Positions 34,209-46,400 of a DNA stretch of 64,000 nt are shown here, piece by piece. Made by a program: the position numbers and the translations under genes. Source of the stretch: Hydractinia symbiolongicarpus. Its lineage: Eukaryota; Cnidaria; Hydrozoa; Anthoathecata; Hydractiniidae. Numbering within the stretch: position 1 is the stretch's first letter; every line of letters begins with the position of its first letter. Under the pieces are notes generated by a model. That model had not been told where the DNA came from and made no database searches. It was given only the letters and a program-made list of their open reading frames with translations. The stretch lies in assembly GCF_029227915.1 (NCBI RefSeq), contig NC_079879.1, positions 13,952,001 to 14,016,000 on the forward strand, in the 5' to 3' direction.

Positions 34209-34680
34209 CCGTACATGTAAGCTTCAAAGCAGAAGCGTCAAAAGCACATGTAAGCTTCATAGCAGAAGTGTCAAAAGCACATGTAAGCTTCATAGCAGAA
34301 GTGTCAAAAGCACATGTAAGCTTCATAGCAGAAGTGTCAAAAGCACATGTAAGCTTCATACCAGAAACGTCAAAAGCACATGTGAGCTTTATACCAGAAA
34401 CGTCAAAAGCACATGTAAGTTTCATAGCAGAAACGTCAAAATCACATGTAAGCTTCATAGCAGAAGCGTCAAAAAGCACATGTAAGCCTCATAGCAGACG
34501 TGTCAAAATCACATGTAAGTTTCATACCAGAAACGTGAAAAGCACATGTAAAATTCATACCAGAACCGTTAAAGCACATTAAGCTTCATAGAAGAAGCGT
34601 CAAAAGCACATGTAAGTTTCATACCAGACCCGTTAAACGCACATTAAGCTTCGTACCAGAAACGTCAAAACCATATATAA
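34209..34680. repeat. 33-bp minisatellite, about 14 copies
   Basis: The unit is 33 bp (ACATGTAAGCTTCATAGCAG followed by AAGTGTCAAAAGC). The first copies are almost identical and later ones drift and lose bases. Because 33 is a multiple of three, open frames of 11-residue repeats appear on both strands. I do not regard these as genes. Confidence 0.9.
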
Positions 34681-34729
34681 AGCTTCAAGTCGAAAAAATA
34701 TTTTGCCAGATATTTAATCTTTTCAGAAT

Positions 34730-34801
34730 CGTTTGCGCTAATCAAGTTGGAATCTGCTTTTAATGAGTTAAAAGCAGATTCCAACTTGATTAGCGCAAAC
34801 G
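34730..34801. repeat. Perfect 34-bp hairpin with 4-nt loop
   Basis: 34731-34763 and 34768-34800 are exact reverse complements (GTTTGCGCTAATCAAGTTGG outermost, TTAAAAGCAGATT innermost). The C/G pair at 34730/34801 extends the stem. The loop is TGAG. It could be a recent foldback or a small-RNA precursor. Confidence 0.85.
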
Positions 34802-35959
34802 GACCGGACATAAATTAGTGCAAAGAAGGGCGTAATTTTAAAGTTTGTAACTACAAGCAATTGAAAGTCGTTTCTATGTAAGAAACACGCTTATCAATTT
34901 TCATAGCGACATTATTCTTTGGTTATTTCGTTATATCCAAAATCTCAAAAAGTACAAGTTTTTGCTAACCCCAATATTCTCCAATTTTTCAGCTCTTCTG
35001 GGTCAAGGCGAGGTGTCGCAACGCTTTTCGACGTTGGTTACTGGGTCTACATTTCATTTAAATAAAAATTAAATACTAGCCAAGTGATACCGCTTGGCCA
35101 ATAATTGCAGTTATAAAAAACTTAGGTGGTGAAATATTTGTATTATGTATTATTGTTTCCAAAATACACTCCCATTTTTTTTATATACAAACCTTTAAAT
35201 ATAAACCAAACCACTCTTACAATAGCGTCTAAGTTAGATAAAGACAAGGGCGTGAGGTTGAGTCAGTGTCTAACAATACATGCGTTTATGACAATATAGA
35301 AACCAGCTGTCTACCCGCTTATAAAAATATAGCAACATGATGTCTAACACCACACATGGTTATGGCAACATAGAAACCACGTTCTAAAATGCATGGTATA
35401 CCATGACAGCACAAGTTAAAGATAAAATAAAAAGCCTTTGCAGACTAAAAGATTTCGGATTCTTGTTCGTGTGTAATTTTGTTCCCTATACCTAGGTCGC
35501 CAGTAGCCTGTTACAGAACTTCTACCATGTTGTTCCGTTGTTTGAAATAAATAGGTATTATCTCGTGGTATTATCTTGAACTTGCAAAATGTTTCATGTA
35601 TTACAAATATACAAAAAGTGATTTGTGAAAATAAATTGATACTAACAATACTGCGCTACACTTAACATTCATAAGAAAGAAACGAAGACGTTTTAGCATA
35701 TCAATTATTAAATGTTATTGCTTGTGGTGTAGGGATATTTTGGAAATGTTTTATTATACCTGTGACATGACTAAAATCTTTATCAAGTTTAAGATATCTA
35801 AGATTTGACCATAAAGTTGGATCCTACAAGTTTAAAAACAAAAAAGAAATAGAAGTAGGCGAAAGATAAGAAGAGGTTAAAAGACTACGTTCATCGGTTT
35901 AGAATGAACAATAGAGACTAAATTCAAAATGCGATTCTGTAGTATTAATATTTAGACTA

Positions 35960-36760
35960 GTCAAGCAACCCGGAGTCGAAATGCTGGGTTAAGCCACAAG
36001 TAACTGTGTTACCTGGCGTTGAACGCCTTCAAGAGCGATTAATAAGAAATGTAAACTGTGCCACACATTCAAGTGAAGCGCTTTAGTATAGCATGTCATA
36101 AATTAGGTGAGGCGCAGAACAATATGGTGTTTCCGTTGTAATATATTTTGAAAAAAATAGGCGCACAACATGCTCTTTCCAGTGTAATATATTTTTAAAA
36201 AAATAACTTTTCACAACTTTAGCTAAAAAAACTCAGTTTACAACCCGTTACTACCCCGTTATAGCAAAAGCAGTTGGCAAACCTTTTTTTCCACATATCC
36301 ATATAGGCATAATACCCTTTTTTGAACTTTCGTAACTTCGGACAAACAGAAACTCAGGGAACAGCCATTATTAACATTGGACTTAGCGCTTAGTACAGGT
36401 AAACTGTGTAGTCAATGCGTTTAGGCGTAATACCCTTTTCAAAAAAACTTTATTGCAACTTCGGTTTAAATAAGAACACGAGAAAAACAGCCTGTTGTTA
36501 CCCTGTCCAGCTAAAAAAATCACTCAGCAATTCTATTTTGCGGAGTAGGTTTTCATGAGACTAATAAAAGGTGTTGCTACCTACTAACTGCATTTAGCAT
36601 AAGAAATATTGATTAAGAATTTTGTTGTAGCTAGCCAAACTGCATTTGGCTACTTTTACTCTTCAGCCAAAAGTAGCTAAAGATAGCTCTCTAGAAGAGA
36701 GCCACAACCCCAACATAAAAATAAATAATAATATACCAAACTTTAAATAATAAGAATAAG
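35960..36760 (+). repeat. Dispersed repeat C, copy 1 (left part; continues at 40097)
   Basis: Colinear with 58600-59300. Shared markers in order: CTGGCGTTGAACGCC, GAAGCGCTTTAGTA, TTATAGCAAAAGCAG, TTAGTACAGGTAAA, CAGCTAAAAAAATCACTCAG, ACTGCATTTGGCTAC. It is interrupted by the 3.3-kb element at 36770 and resumes at 40097-40270 (CATGGCTAGAAAACGTGA, ATCTTAATATGTGAA). A third partial copy of its right part is at 63795-63920. Confidence 0.65.
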
Positions 36761-36975
36761 TAAGGCTAGCAACCTCGCATCTTGTATCTTTTCTGACCCC
36801 GGGACGGCGATACGAACATGGCCCTGGAGGAGGCTGGTCCGATATGAAACCTGATTGGCGCGGATATGTCAAATAATTATTGCGTCATACAAAACATTTT
36901 GGCGAGGCGGCGAGTCTGTGACCAACAGGGGGAAGCTGTTCGTATTAAAATGGCGGAGGAGGTGTATCAGCAGTA

Positions 36976-37310
36976 TCAAGTTTTTTTCAAAGTGAAAAAT
37001 TTAATAAAAAGCATTACTAAGCAATGAGAGTATAAAAATAAGACATCATAAAGTAATACATCATCATCATTCTCGGCGTAACGTCCGTTTTCCATGCTAG
37101 CATGGGTTGGACGGGATATATTAATGACCCTCTTCCAATCTGATCTAGACTGTGTTAGATCTAAACTCAACTTCCTCTGTATCAAGTCTGTCCTTATAAC
37201 CTCCTGCCAAGTCTTTCTCGGTCTGCCTCTGGGCTTTGCCCCAGGAACTATCAAGTCTCTACACTTTCTTACCCAATTATCCTCCTCCATTCTTTCCAAG
37301 TGGGCATGTT
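36976..37310 (-). pseudogene. RTE-like LINE 3' end
   Basis: On the minus strand 37299 downward encodes MERMEEDNWVRKCRDLIV, then RGRPRKTWQEVI and a Trp-containing tail (SRSDWKRVI), the usual C-terminus of RTE-type reverse transcriptases. The non-coding end (CCATGCTAGCATGG, AACGTCCG, then ATGATGATGATG on the minus strand) matches the widespread 3' tail of such elements. The rest of the LINE is missing (5' truncation). Confidence 0.75.
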
Positions 37311-38788
37311 ATATTACCTTATATGCTTTGGTTACTATAAAAGATATAAAAAGCCAGTAGGTTAACCGTCAGAGCCATTTTATCATTGAATGTACATTTA
37401 CCCGGACTAATTCAAGAAAATTAAAAGTGCAATAGCTTCAGTAAAAAAATAAAGTTATTGACTTGAAACTTGTTAAGGAGTACTTTTAAACCAATCTGAT
37501 AAATTATAATTTTACACGAGGCATAAAAAATTTACAAAGCCATTTTGAGGAAGAGAAAAAGGTAGGAAGATTTTCTTAAGATTTTCTTATCTAAAGAGTT
37601 TTAATACAAATTACAAAGCAGTGAACATAAAAAATAACAAAAAAAGTCTAAACCGAATATATAGTTTATACAGCGTCCCATAACTTCAGTAAAAATTAAA
37701 ATATTGACTTGAGATTTGGTATGATATGGTTTTAGATTGGTTTGATGAAATTGAGCCAAAAAATAGTTCTATTATCATCATACTTTCTGAGTTTCAGAAT
37801 TTAGCCCTTTTCAGAGACGCTGCTAAGCCGTTTTGACATTATATCAATTTTGACCAAGATACAGATTCAGAAAATTTTAAAAGCTATTCTAATCTCAGAA
37901 ATAGGTCAGATAAGATTCAACCTAAAATTATGCCAGTAAACAAAAAATTTAGTTGCAAGGAATATCTCTTTGCTGATATCTTTTTGTGATAGGATGCTCT
38001 TATGAGAATACTGAATTAATCTTCACGGTTAGCTAGTTTAGCATTTTAAATATTTTCCAAGCAGAATGATAAAAATAAATAGATGTATATATCAATAAAA
38101 ATCGATTTTTGAACAGCAGCAGAATTTTGATGAGCTCTAAAAAGTGCGAATTCATGAAACTAATTTTGGTCTAAAATCCCCAAAATAATTTCCTCAAAAA
38201 ATTATTCCCGAAACATTTTTTTCTCAAGGTAGCAATACTTTGCTGTTGGTAAAGTCGTATACCAATTCTTTCTAAACTATTAAGGCAGTGACACATTAAA
38301 TCGAGAAAACAGATCACACGTACACTTGTCGATTTCAATTTTCAAACCAGCATAATGCTTTTGATAAAATTTTTGGATTATTTATGTTTTAAACAGAAAA
38401 AACCTTGTTTTTGTATATCTGTTTGTGCAAATTAAATGTGAGCTTGTTGAGTAAAAAATAAAAAAGCTGCAAGGCGTTTTAAAAACATGTCATTAAGAAA
38501 AGAAAAAGCAGAATTTATCAGTAAGGGGTGGCTTTTTGGAAATGTTAAGGCCAAAAATGTAAAAGAAAAAAATACTTCTGAAGTAAGTACTTTTCTGAAG
38601 CCTTTTTCACCCAATATAACTGCAAGCAGTGTGTCCACCATATATGAATTCAGTTTCAGTTAAGTATTGTTTAAATACAGCAAAATCTTTGTCATCATAT
38701 AAAAGCAGTAATGCAGACAAAGATATGAACTCACGGTAAATGAGAATTCTAAAGTTCAGCCAAAATGAATAAAAAATGTAAATGTTAA

Positions 38789-39538
38789 CCCTATTCGGTC
38801 CGGGGTTTTTCGAACATACTATGACCGGGGGGGGGGGGGGGGGGCGGATTCCGCCCCCCCCTCAATAACTTTTCATAGGGTTGTTCAAATTGAATCAAAC
38901 TTGGCACACTTATAGTACGTCATAAAAGGAACAAAATGGCGCCAAAAAAAATTTGCTTGCGTCAGCACATTTTCTGTGACGTCATCAAAAGCTTGAAAAT
39001 TGTTAAAAATGCCACTATCTGCTTAAAATATAATTACTTTTGTTCTAGAGCGAATTTTTACATTCTGTTTGAAGTTTCTGAAAGCTAAGTAAAAGTTATT
39101 TAACATATCTTCCGGTTTTTACATGGATCGTATGAAAAATTGCCAAAAATTGCCCGAAAATCCGTTTTTTTCCGATTTTCGGGTAAAATCCGACAAAATC
39201 GGGAAATCGGATTAGTCACGTGTTCAAATTATTCCAAATGATTCTTCTTGATGAAACAAAGTTGTGTTGCAAGTTTCAAGTTCTAAAGATAATCCTAACA
39301 GGAGTTATTATATTTTCCCCATTATAAGGATTTCATAGAGATTTTTAGGGGTAGTTTCGAGTAATGGCCAATATCAAAGCCTCTGAAAGGTATGGGACCT
39401 AAAAAATTAGCATGCAGGTGTCTAATAGATAAATGTTGAAACTCAGTAAGTATCATAGCCATATAACACAGCAATCAGGAGTTATTAAAAAAAAAACCGT
39501 CAGGGGGGGCGGAATCCGCCCCCCCGGACCGAATAGGG
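38789..39538. mobile_element. TTAA-flanked non-autonomous element with G-rich ends
   Basis: CCCTATTCGGTCCGGGG at 38789-38805 is mirrored by CCCCGGACCGAATAGGG at 39522-39538. TTAA flanks both sides (38785-38788, 39539-39542), as for piggyBac- or Kolobok-type insertions. Just inside each end lie a long G or C run and GGCGGATTCCGCC-like sequence that can fold back. It has no coding capacity. Confidence 0.8.
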
Positions 39539-40096
39539 TTAATATATGGTTAAATTTCTGCCTAGCTACTTTCAGTCAGGCACCTAGAATGATACGAACA
39601 TTTGAAAATTATGTAGCCATATTTGCAACTTAGAGAACCAACGAAGTGCTATGTTCAGATGGGCAAATCATTTACTAATTTCCAAGTTTCCCCTAGCTAC
39701 AAGTTTTGCAACCCAGTGCTTGCTAGTCAACCAATTCAGTGAAATACACATAACTAAATTGCTTGAATTTCTTCAAGTAAACAGCAGCCATTATTGTATA
39801 TTTATACATTTACACAAAACAATCAAGGGCGATATGCGAGAAGTTTGTGTTGCGATGAGAGGAATCAAAACAAACTCGCCGCACGTATCTGTGACGTTAA
39901 ACGCCGATTTAGCTTGGCTCTGCAAGGTTATATATAAAACTTTGGTACATTGAGACAAATCTCATTAAATATTACACACATAAATACTGTGTATTGGAGG
40001 GTCACGTGACGAGGCCTCCTCCAGGGCCATGTTCGTACCGCCGTCCCGGAGTCAGAAAAGATACAAGATGCCCTGGGGACGAGGTTGTAAGGCTAG

Positions 40097-40270
40097 CTGT
40101 AACTAGCTGGCTTCAGCAGGATGCTGTCTTGAAATCTACGTTAGCTAGCTAAAATCTTGAAATTGGTTTGTTTCAGATTTACACATGGCTAGAAAACGTG
40201 ATGATATTTTCATCTTAATATGTGAAAACATAGAAACAATGAAGAGAATATTTTAAACGTTGATAGAACT
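40097..40270 (+). repeat. Dispersed repeat C, copy 1 (right part)
   Basis: Continuation of 35960-36760 after the 3.3-kb insertion. It aligns with 59300-59460, which lacks the insertion. Confidence 0.6.
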
Positions 40271-40405
40271 GAAATTTAGGCAGTTAAATAATTATACTAA
40301 ATCCAACAAAATATTCCTCTTTCTTTAAAAAATTCGCAGCTTGTTGAAGAGGAAAACATTAGTTACAAGAGTCGATTTAGTTACAAGGTTGTACTTTTTT
40401 TTATC

Positions 40406-41055
40406 ATGTCGCACTTGCACTGCAGACATGCCAAACATAAAGAAAACTGGAAAAATACCGAACACAAAGCAAAACATCAACATAAAATTTTGCGCACGTC
40501 TTTTTTCTATTTAATAGAAAAATGTGAGATTTGCTATTTATACAAAATTGATAACTCGTGTTTTTTTAATTTTATTTCATTTCATTTAAAAACGTTTCGC
40601 GATCGATTCGCCTTCATTTTCGCGTGGGGAGGAAAACATATTGGAACGGAAGCAGAGGAAATTATTCTTCAACACGAAATTAATACCGACCGGAAATATT
40701 CCATCTATAAAAAAGATAAGCTATTTGACACGAGTGAGTAAAACGTCTAAACTCCTGAGAACAATAAAACCTTTTACTTTATTAGGTATATTTTAGGTAT
40801 AGGTATTAGGTATATTGTTTTATATTTATCTCAGAAAAAATAAACATCGTAAATCACAAGATCCAATTTGAAGACATTGACAACGGAAAAGATAAACAGC
40901 TGATATTCAACGGAACCTCATTTGTAATCTTGGGCGCAAAATACATGGATTGTTGTCATGGTGTATTGAACATAATATTTCTCACAAACAAAAGTGAAAC
41001 GAAGCATTGCGAAACAAAGTCAATGACTGTTATGCATATCTTCCTAAATCCGTAA
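40406..41055 (+). CDS. Two-exon orphan gene, 182 codons
   Basis: Exon 1 is 40406-40733 and exon 2 is 40835-41055. The 101-bp intron has a GTGAGT donor and a TTTATCTCAG acceptor, and joining restores one frame to the TAA at 41053. The protein begins with a Cys/His-rich segment (HLHCRHAKHKENW, then CEICYLYK), continues with FHLKTFRDRFAFIFAWGG and RKYSIYKKDKLF, and ends IQFEDIDNGKDKQLIFNGTS, ILGAKYMDCCHG. I do not know the family. The Cys/His pattern suggests a zinc-binding N-terminus. I have an impression of similar repetitive proteins in hydrozoans but cannot verify it. A PHD-finger ORF starts 20 bp downstream, so both may be parts of one mobile element. Confidence 0.55.
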
Positions 41056-41075
41056 ACAATAGTGTTTAATTTAAA

Positions 41076-41330
41076 ATGGAACCGTTAAAGGTAGAATGTT
41101 GCGTTGCTGAAGAAAATCTACAACGGTTGAATTACTTTTGCTCCTGTAGAATGCCATACTGCAGAAATAATAAGAATGAAGACAAAAATATGGTGGAATG
41201 CAACAAATGTTTGGAATGGTTCCACAGAAAATGCGAAGATGCCTCACTATAATTACTATTTTCGGACCTAGATGGAAATAACTACATTTTCTGTAGGGCT
41301 GGTAACCAAATATCAGAGAGTTGACACGAG
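41076..41330 (+). pseudogene. PHD-finger fragment
   Basis: From ATG at 41076 the frame encodes YFCSCRMPYCRNN, then MVECNKCLEWFHRKCED and stops at 41250-41252. The same frame then continues NNYIFCRAG, supplying the expected last Cys. Together this is the Cys4-His-Cys3 order of a PHD finger with one nonsense codon inside. PHD fingers read histone tails in cellular proteins and also occur at the end of transposon proteins. The position behind the orphan gene suggests a shared element. Confidence 0.6.
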
Positions 41331-41926
41331 ATGCTGTTTATGTTTTTGTCACGTTCTATACTGTTGATGGTTTTTTTTTTATCTTCCTAGCCGTTGTTCT
41401 GGATTCTTCTCATCCCAATTAAACTGATGACTTTTGCTGTAGCTGTGATCTGCACGTTTGCGATTTTTGAACACATTTCCATTTATTAACACCCCTCCCG
41501 TTTAGCAGTTTTTGTCAAAATACCACCCCCCCTCCCGTTTATGGATTTTGAAAGAAAATATCACTTTCTGCAGGTAAATAAAATGGAACGTCTTTTAAAA
41601 ACACTTATGTCTATACAACAGTGTTAATCAATGTTTGTTAAAAAGAAACACAAAGAAACTATGTTCTTTTGATTATTATTGCAATGCAAGGGTATCATAT
41701 TCAAACCATTTCGAACACATTTGCCACTTAAGATAATTGTTCGCAGTTAGAGTAAGAAAAACAAATCTAACCAAAATACTCCCCCCTCCCCCTCCGTTAA
41801 TGACACCCCGCATCTCTTTCTGTATTTTGGTTGCTGCTGGAAATTTTTATCTAAATTTTGATACCAATTAAAAACTGCTACTTTTCTAAATTACAAAATT
41901 ATCGAAACATTCATTGTGATTTTCAA

Positions 41927-42970
41927 CATTAAACCATGAGATCGTTGACGTCTGGAAGGGCATTTTCCGCCAATCTAGAGATGTTAATTTTAAAAATTTC
42001 TCAATTGGTACTCAATGCATTGAAGACCAAGGCGATAATGTTTTTAACAATTCAAAATATTGAAATTCAGCCAGTTGGGAATAATGTTTGATGAACATAT
42101 GACATGGTCTACACACATCAGTCATCAGTAATACCATGCAATCATCATATGCAACTATCTTAACATTAAAACGGTTGCAGCGGTTAGCACCTTTTTGAAT
42201 TAGAAGAAATCTTGCTGAGGCAGTCGTTTTGTCGAAATAGACTACGAGAATATTATCTTTAACAGCGTTCCGCAGTACTAAGTAAAAAGATTACAAATGG
42301 TCCTAAATGTTGCTGATGCCAGCCTTGTTCTTCGAAAGTTCATTTCGACCAATGATGTTTTACTTACACTGAAATGACTACCGGCACAGGAATGCTTAAA
42401 TACGGCACTACTGAAGCTCACACACAAGGTGCGTGGATATCTCAAAATGGTATAAAAAGGTACGACAATTGGGATCAAATGCAGATAATGTGTGTAAATT
42501 GAACAGTGATGTGTATTTTATGGATCGTTTTTAAATAATGTTTAATGATTCACCTGAAACTATTTGTTCTGAAGTCAACCACAAAGAGTGTATAAGAAAA
42601 GTTAAATTGTTTTTATATGATAGTGCCCTAAGCCAAACAATAGATAAACAACATTAATTATTAACTGTGTTCGAATATAGATACTATTATGAACATTTAC
42701 AGATATGTTTAATAGTTTCTTTTCTCATTCTGCTTTTTTTCTTTCATTGTTTCCCTTAGTCCAACTCAACTTACTTGTGAATTTTGTTTCAAATTTGAGC
42801 CTAATTCCCTCTCATTTCACTCTATTTGTTTGCTAATAGCATTTCTTTAGACCTTATAGATTTTAGCATGTATGTAGATTTTATATTATTTTTATTTTAT
42901 CTAGGCGGAAAATAGGCGGAAAAACAATTTGGATATTGATGGATGAAATAAAAGTAGTAATAAAAGAAGA
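41927..42970 (+). pseudogene. Old LINE RT C-terminus and 3' tail
   Basis: Pieces in shifting frames: LGIMFDEHMTWSTHIS (about 42075), SSYATILTLKRLQRLAPF, IRRNLAEAVVLSK, ending with NHKECIRKVKLFLYDSAL (about 42580). These match the region after the RT catalytic box in jockey/CR1-type elements. Many stops show that it is old. An AT-rich tail with GGCGGAAAATAGGCGG and AAATAAAAG repeats runs to about 42970. Confidence 0.65.
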
Positions 42971-43412
42971 TAAATAGAAAAAAAGAAAAAAAGAATTGAA
43001 AATAAATCAATAAAAAACAATTTTAAACGGTTTATGTGACAGTTCTCGCCCACAATACACGTCATTTAAAACCAAAGTTGGGTTAAAGGTTCTATTTGAA
43101 TCTAGGAGAATGACGCAGATGCTGCTGCAACTCTTAAAAATTTCGAGAAATAAGTAACAAAAGAATTATTAAATAAATAATGAATAAAATGCTCAGAATT
43201 TGATTTTTATTTTTATTTTAATTAAACATTATACTGTTACATTGTTTTACTGAACGTGTCACTTGAATAGCTATACTTGTATGACACTATGTTAAATGAT
43301 CGATTCAAATTTCAAGTATTTTATTTATGAAAGCTTAATAATATATCAACAAACCACAAAATTTTTTGCAGTTTTTTCTACATATACGTCGACACACGGA
43401 GGAATAAAAAAG

Positions 43413-46400
43413 ATGGGGTTAAAACGATTTCTGTTAAATTTGTTTTATGGTGATACTGTGACCCCACTACCACACGTGCTCATAGCTGTACTGTTCGTTG
43501 TTATGGTATAAGATCTCCTTTTTTTTATTCATTTTAAATATTTTTTATTGCTTTATGAACCTCTGCATCGGTTTTTTTGTTATACTTTTATCAGATCACG
43601 GTGCTGTCCTTGCTGAAATATTTAAAACCAAATAATGAAAGTTGCTGATTTAAACTTTTGTGTAGACAAACCAACAATATTTTTTATCCAGTAAAGTTTT
43701 ATCTTATTATATTTCACCGCACATTACTTTATAGAAATTCAAAAGATTAGCAAAATATCAAGAAACATGAGGGCTACTCCTGTTATCAAATTTCTTTAGC
43801 AATTCGTTTGCATTTATCACTCTATTTGCTGCTGTTTTCGCGCGAAGCCAGTCGCCAGATTTTTCTTTGGTTCAAAATTTTGTAGACAAAACTTTTGTCA
43901 TATTAAACTTTCCAGCGCAAAAAATAATAAGCACCTTCAACTTTAACTGTCAAAATTTGATTTGATAAGCACACATATATAATCAATACGGAGGATGACA
44001 CAATAATAAAAGAGTCTACTATGTTTTTATTTTTAATTTTTAGTTGTGCAATGCCATGACTATGACAATGGTGTTTTCTTTCCTTCCAAGATTCGTCAAG
44101 GTAATTTTTTGTCTTATTTGCTGTACATAACCACTAATATTTTAATATTCTATTTTTTTAAACGATTTAAGAAGACAGGACAAACATCCATAGCAGTAGT
44201 GTCTTAAGACGATTCGCTTGAGTGAACACCCGCCTTTTTTAATATCCTGTGTAAATATTTTTTATAAATAAACACATAACGAAAAAAAGTGTTTATTTAT
44301 TTATTTTTTTGTTTTTCATTCACTTAGACTTTCGTTTTTGTTATTTAGTCCTTTGGCACTTCAGAAGTAAACACCGGTAGGATTTCTTGTGAAAAAGTTT
44401 ATTTCTGTGTTACAAAAAGAAATGAGGATTTACGTATTGGTAGTTCTTATTTAGGTTATTACGCTGGCCTAATTGCTTCAGCACTTTTTGTGGGACGGAC
44501 CATATTCAGGTGACGATTGTTGGGTACTTTAAATTTTATTTGATGGCAAAATTTTACAGATGAGAGATGAGAGATGTGCTAAGAGATACACATTAATGTT
44601 TTTATTTAAAGAACTTATAGTTGCGCTGCCCCTCATCCCAAGACTCTCCAAAATATATATTAGAAAAGGTAAAAACCATAAATACGATCTACTTCAGTTG
44701 TATTTAGTTTACTGTGGGGATATCTTGCCGACGTGAAAGGAAAGAAAACCACTTTATTGATGTCAGCTACTGGTCTCATGTTGTCAACATTGGCCTTTGC
44801 ATTTAGCACAGGTTTTTATTGGGCTTTAATCACAAGATTTATTCAAGGCTCATTTATGGGTATGTTTTCTCTCTTTAAATTTTGGACCTTTAAACATATT
44901 TAGCTATAACTATTGAGAATTTGAAAGTTTCCACAGTATAAAAAAAAGTTGTGCTGAATTTCGTTTATGTAGAGTTTCCAATCTATATGTTGTCAAGAAA
45001 ATTATAGGAAATGTGTAAAACGCTCGAATATTAAAGACTAAACTTGCTGTCAGCCCTTGTAAAAATCTACAAAAATTTCCTTTTTGAACATATTTCTTGC
45101 ATCGCGATTCGGTGAATATCACAATTGAATTACGCTGCAGCGTGGGTTCGAAGCAACGTTGCAGCTCAAAAACATATGTACGGAGATGTAAAAAGAATGA
45201 AATAAAAAATATCTGTAAAATATACAAAAATTCTCCCAGTTAATCTTACAAGCTCAGTCTACACATTTGACCTCAGGTAATATTTTTGAAAGGGGGAGGC
45301 ATTTAGTATTTATTAATGTTGCAGGTTTGGTAGCAGTATCGAAATCAATCTTGGTTGACTTTTGTGACGATAGTAACGTAGCTATTGGCATGTCACTTTT
45401 AATTTCATCTTTCAGTGCAGGGCTAATTATTGGCCCAAGTGTTGCGGGTAAGAATTATTAAAATTGGTCCAAAATATTTTATTTAAGATCATAAAATGTT
45501 CCACTTTCTTTTTTTTACAGGATTCTTGGTATTTCCAGCGGAGCAGTATCCTAATGTATTTAAGAAAGGTATAATGTATTTGTTTTCAATTGGTGAATCT
45601 GTCACGCTTTGGGGTATCAATACATAAGGCGTAAGGAAGTAACCTGTGATTATTGTGCAGTGGACGGTCATAGTCACTTGCACTTGACTAAGTATAGCAT
45701 AATAATATAATAATAAAATGCTTTCTTTTTACATCTTAAGGGTATATTATTGTATCTTTTAGATTCTTTATTTGGTCGATTTGGCATTTCACCTCCCAAC
45801 TTGGTTATTGTTTTTGGAATGGCTATTTCTCTCGTCTTTATTGTCATTTATATACCAAAAGATAAAAGGTAGGAAAAATGCTGAAACCATTCAAGATAAA
45901 TTTATATACTTATGGAGTAATAGAACTTACAACCTCGCAGCTCGACATTTAGGAAAACACGTAACCACGTAATCCAGTCTGCGTCGTCATCGCAAAACAG
46001 ATGTAAACAAAATCTAACCGTATATAACTCCTAATGTTTTCATAATTTTTTTACAGCAAGAAAACTCTCCTATTGAATCAGTATCTATGCGTTTTTTTAA
46101 ACGCTTAACAGCGATACAAAGCCTAGTATAGAAATTAAGAGTTAATCGAAGACCTGAGAACTTAGTTGACATGTTTACAAGTTTTTATCACACAAAAAGA
46201 AATTTTAACACATTTTTAAACGCTGTTTCCTCCAGGTTTCAAATTATTAAATATTTCATTTTTTTTGCTTATCGAAAGAATGTGCCTTTCCGTAGGAGAT
46301 CAGCACAATTAATGCTTAGCAGTATTAAATCTGAACAAATTGATTCGTCAAGACACAGAGTTGATTAAGCATTATATCGATAAACAGTTTATAACACATT

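Larger units (their letters stand above)
36770..40087. mobile_element. 3.3-kb CCTCG-type DNA element, 9-bp target duplication
   Basis: Long inverted ends of about 75 bp: 36770-36835 (CAACCTCGCATCTTGTATC, then CGGGACGGCGATACGAAC, then GGCCCTGGAGGAGG) against about 40012-40087 in inverse. The left end lacks about 10 bp (TCCCCAGGG) that the right end keeps. TAAGGCTAG is duplicated exactly at 36761-36769 and 40088-40096. Long ends and 9-bp duplications fit Mutator-like elements. It carries no transposase, but does contain an RTE-like LINE tail and a TTAA-flanked element. Confidence 0.8.

Noticed and set aside
34156-34582. Long open frames on both strands with 11-residue repeats
   Set aside because: They are the translation of the 33-bp minisatellite; a repeat length divisible by three keeps frames open without selection.
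39651-39953. 100-codon frame near the right end of the 3.3-kb element
   Set aside because: No recognisable transposase motif; likely chance.
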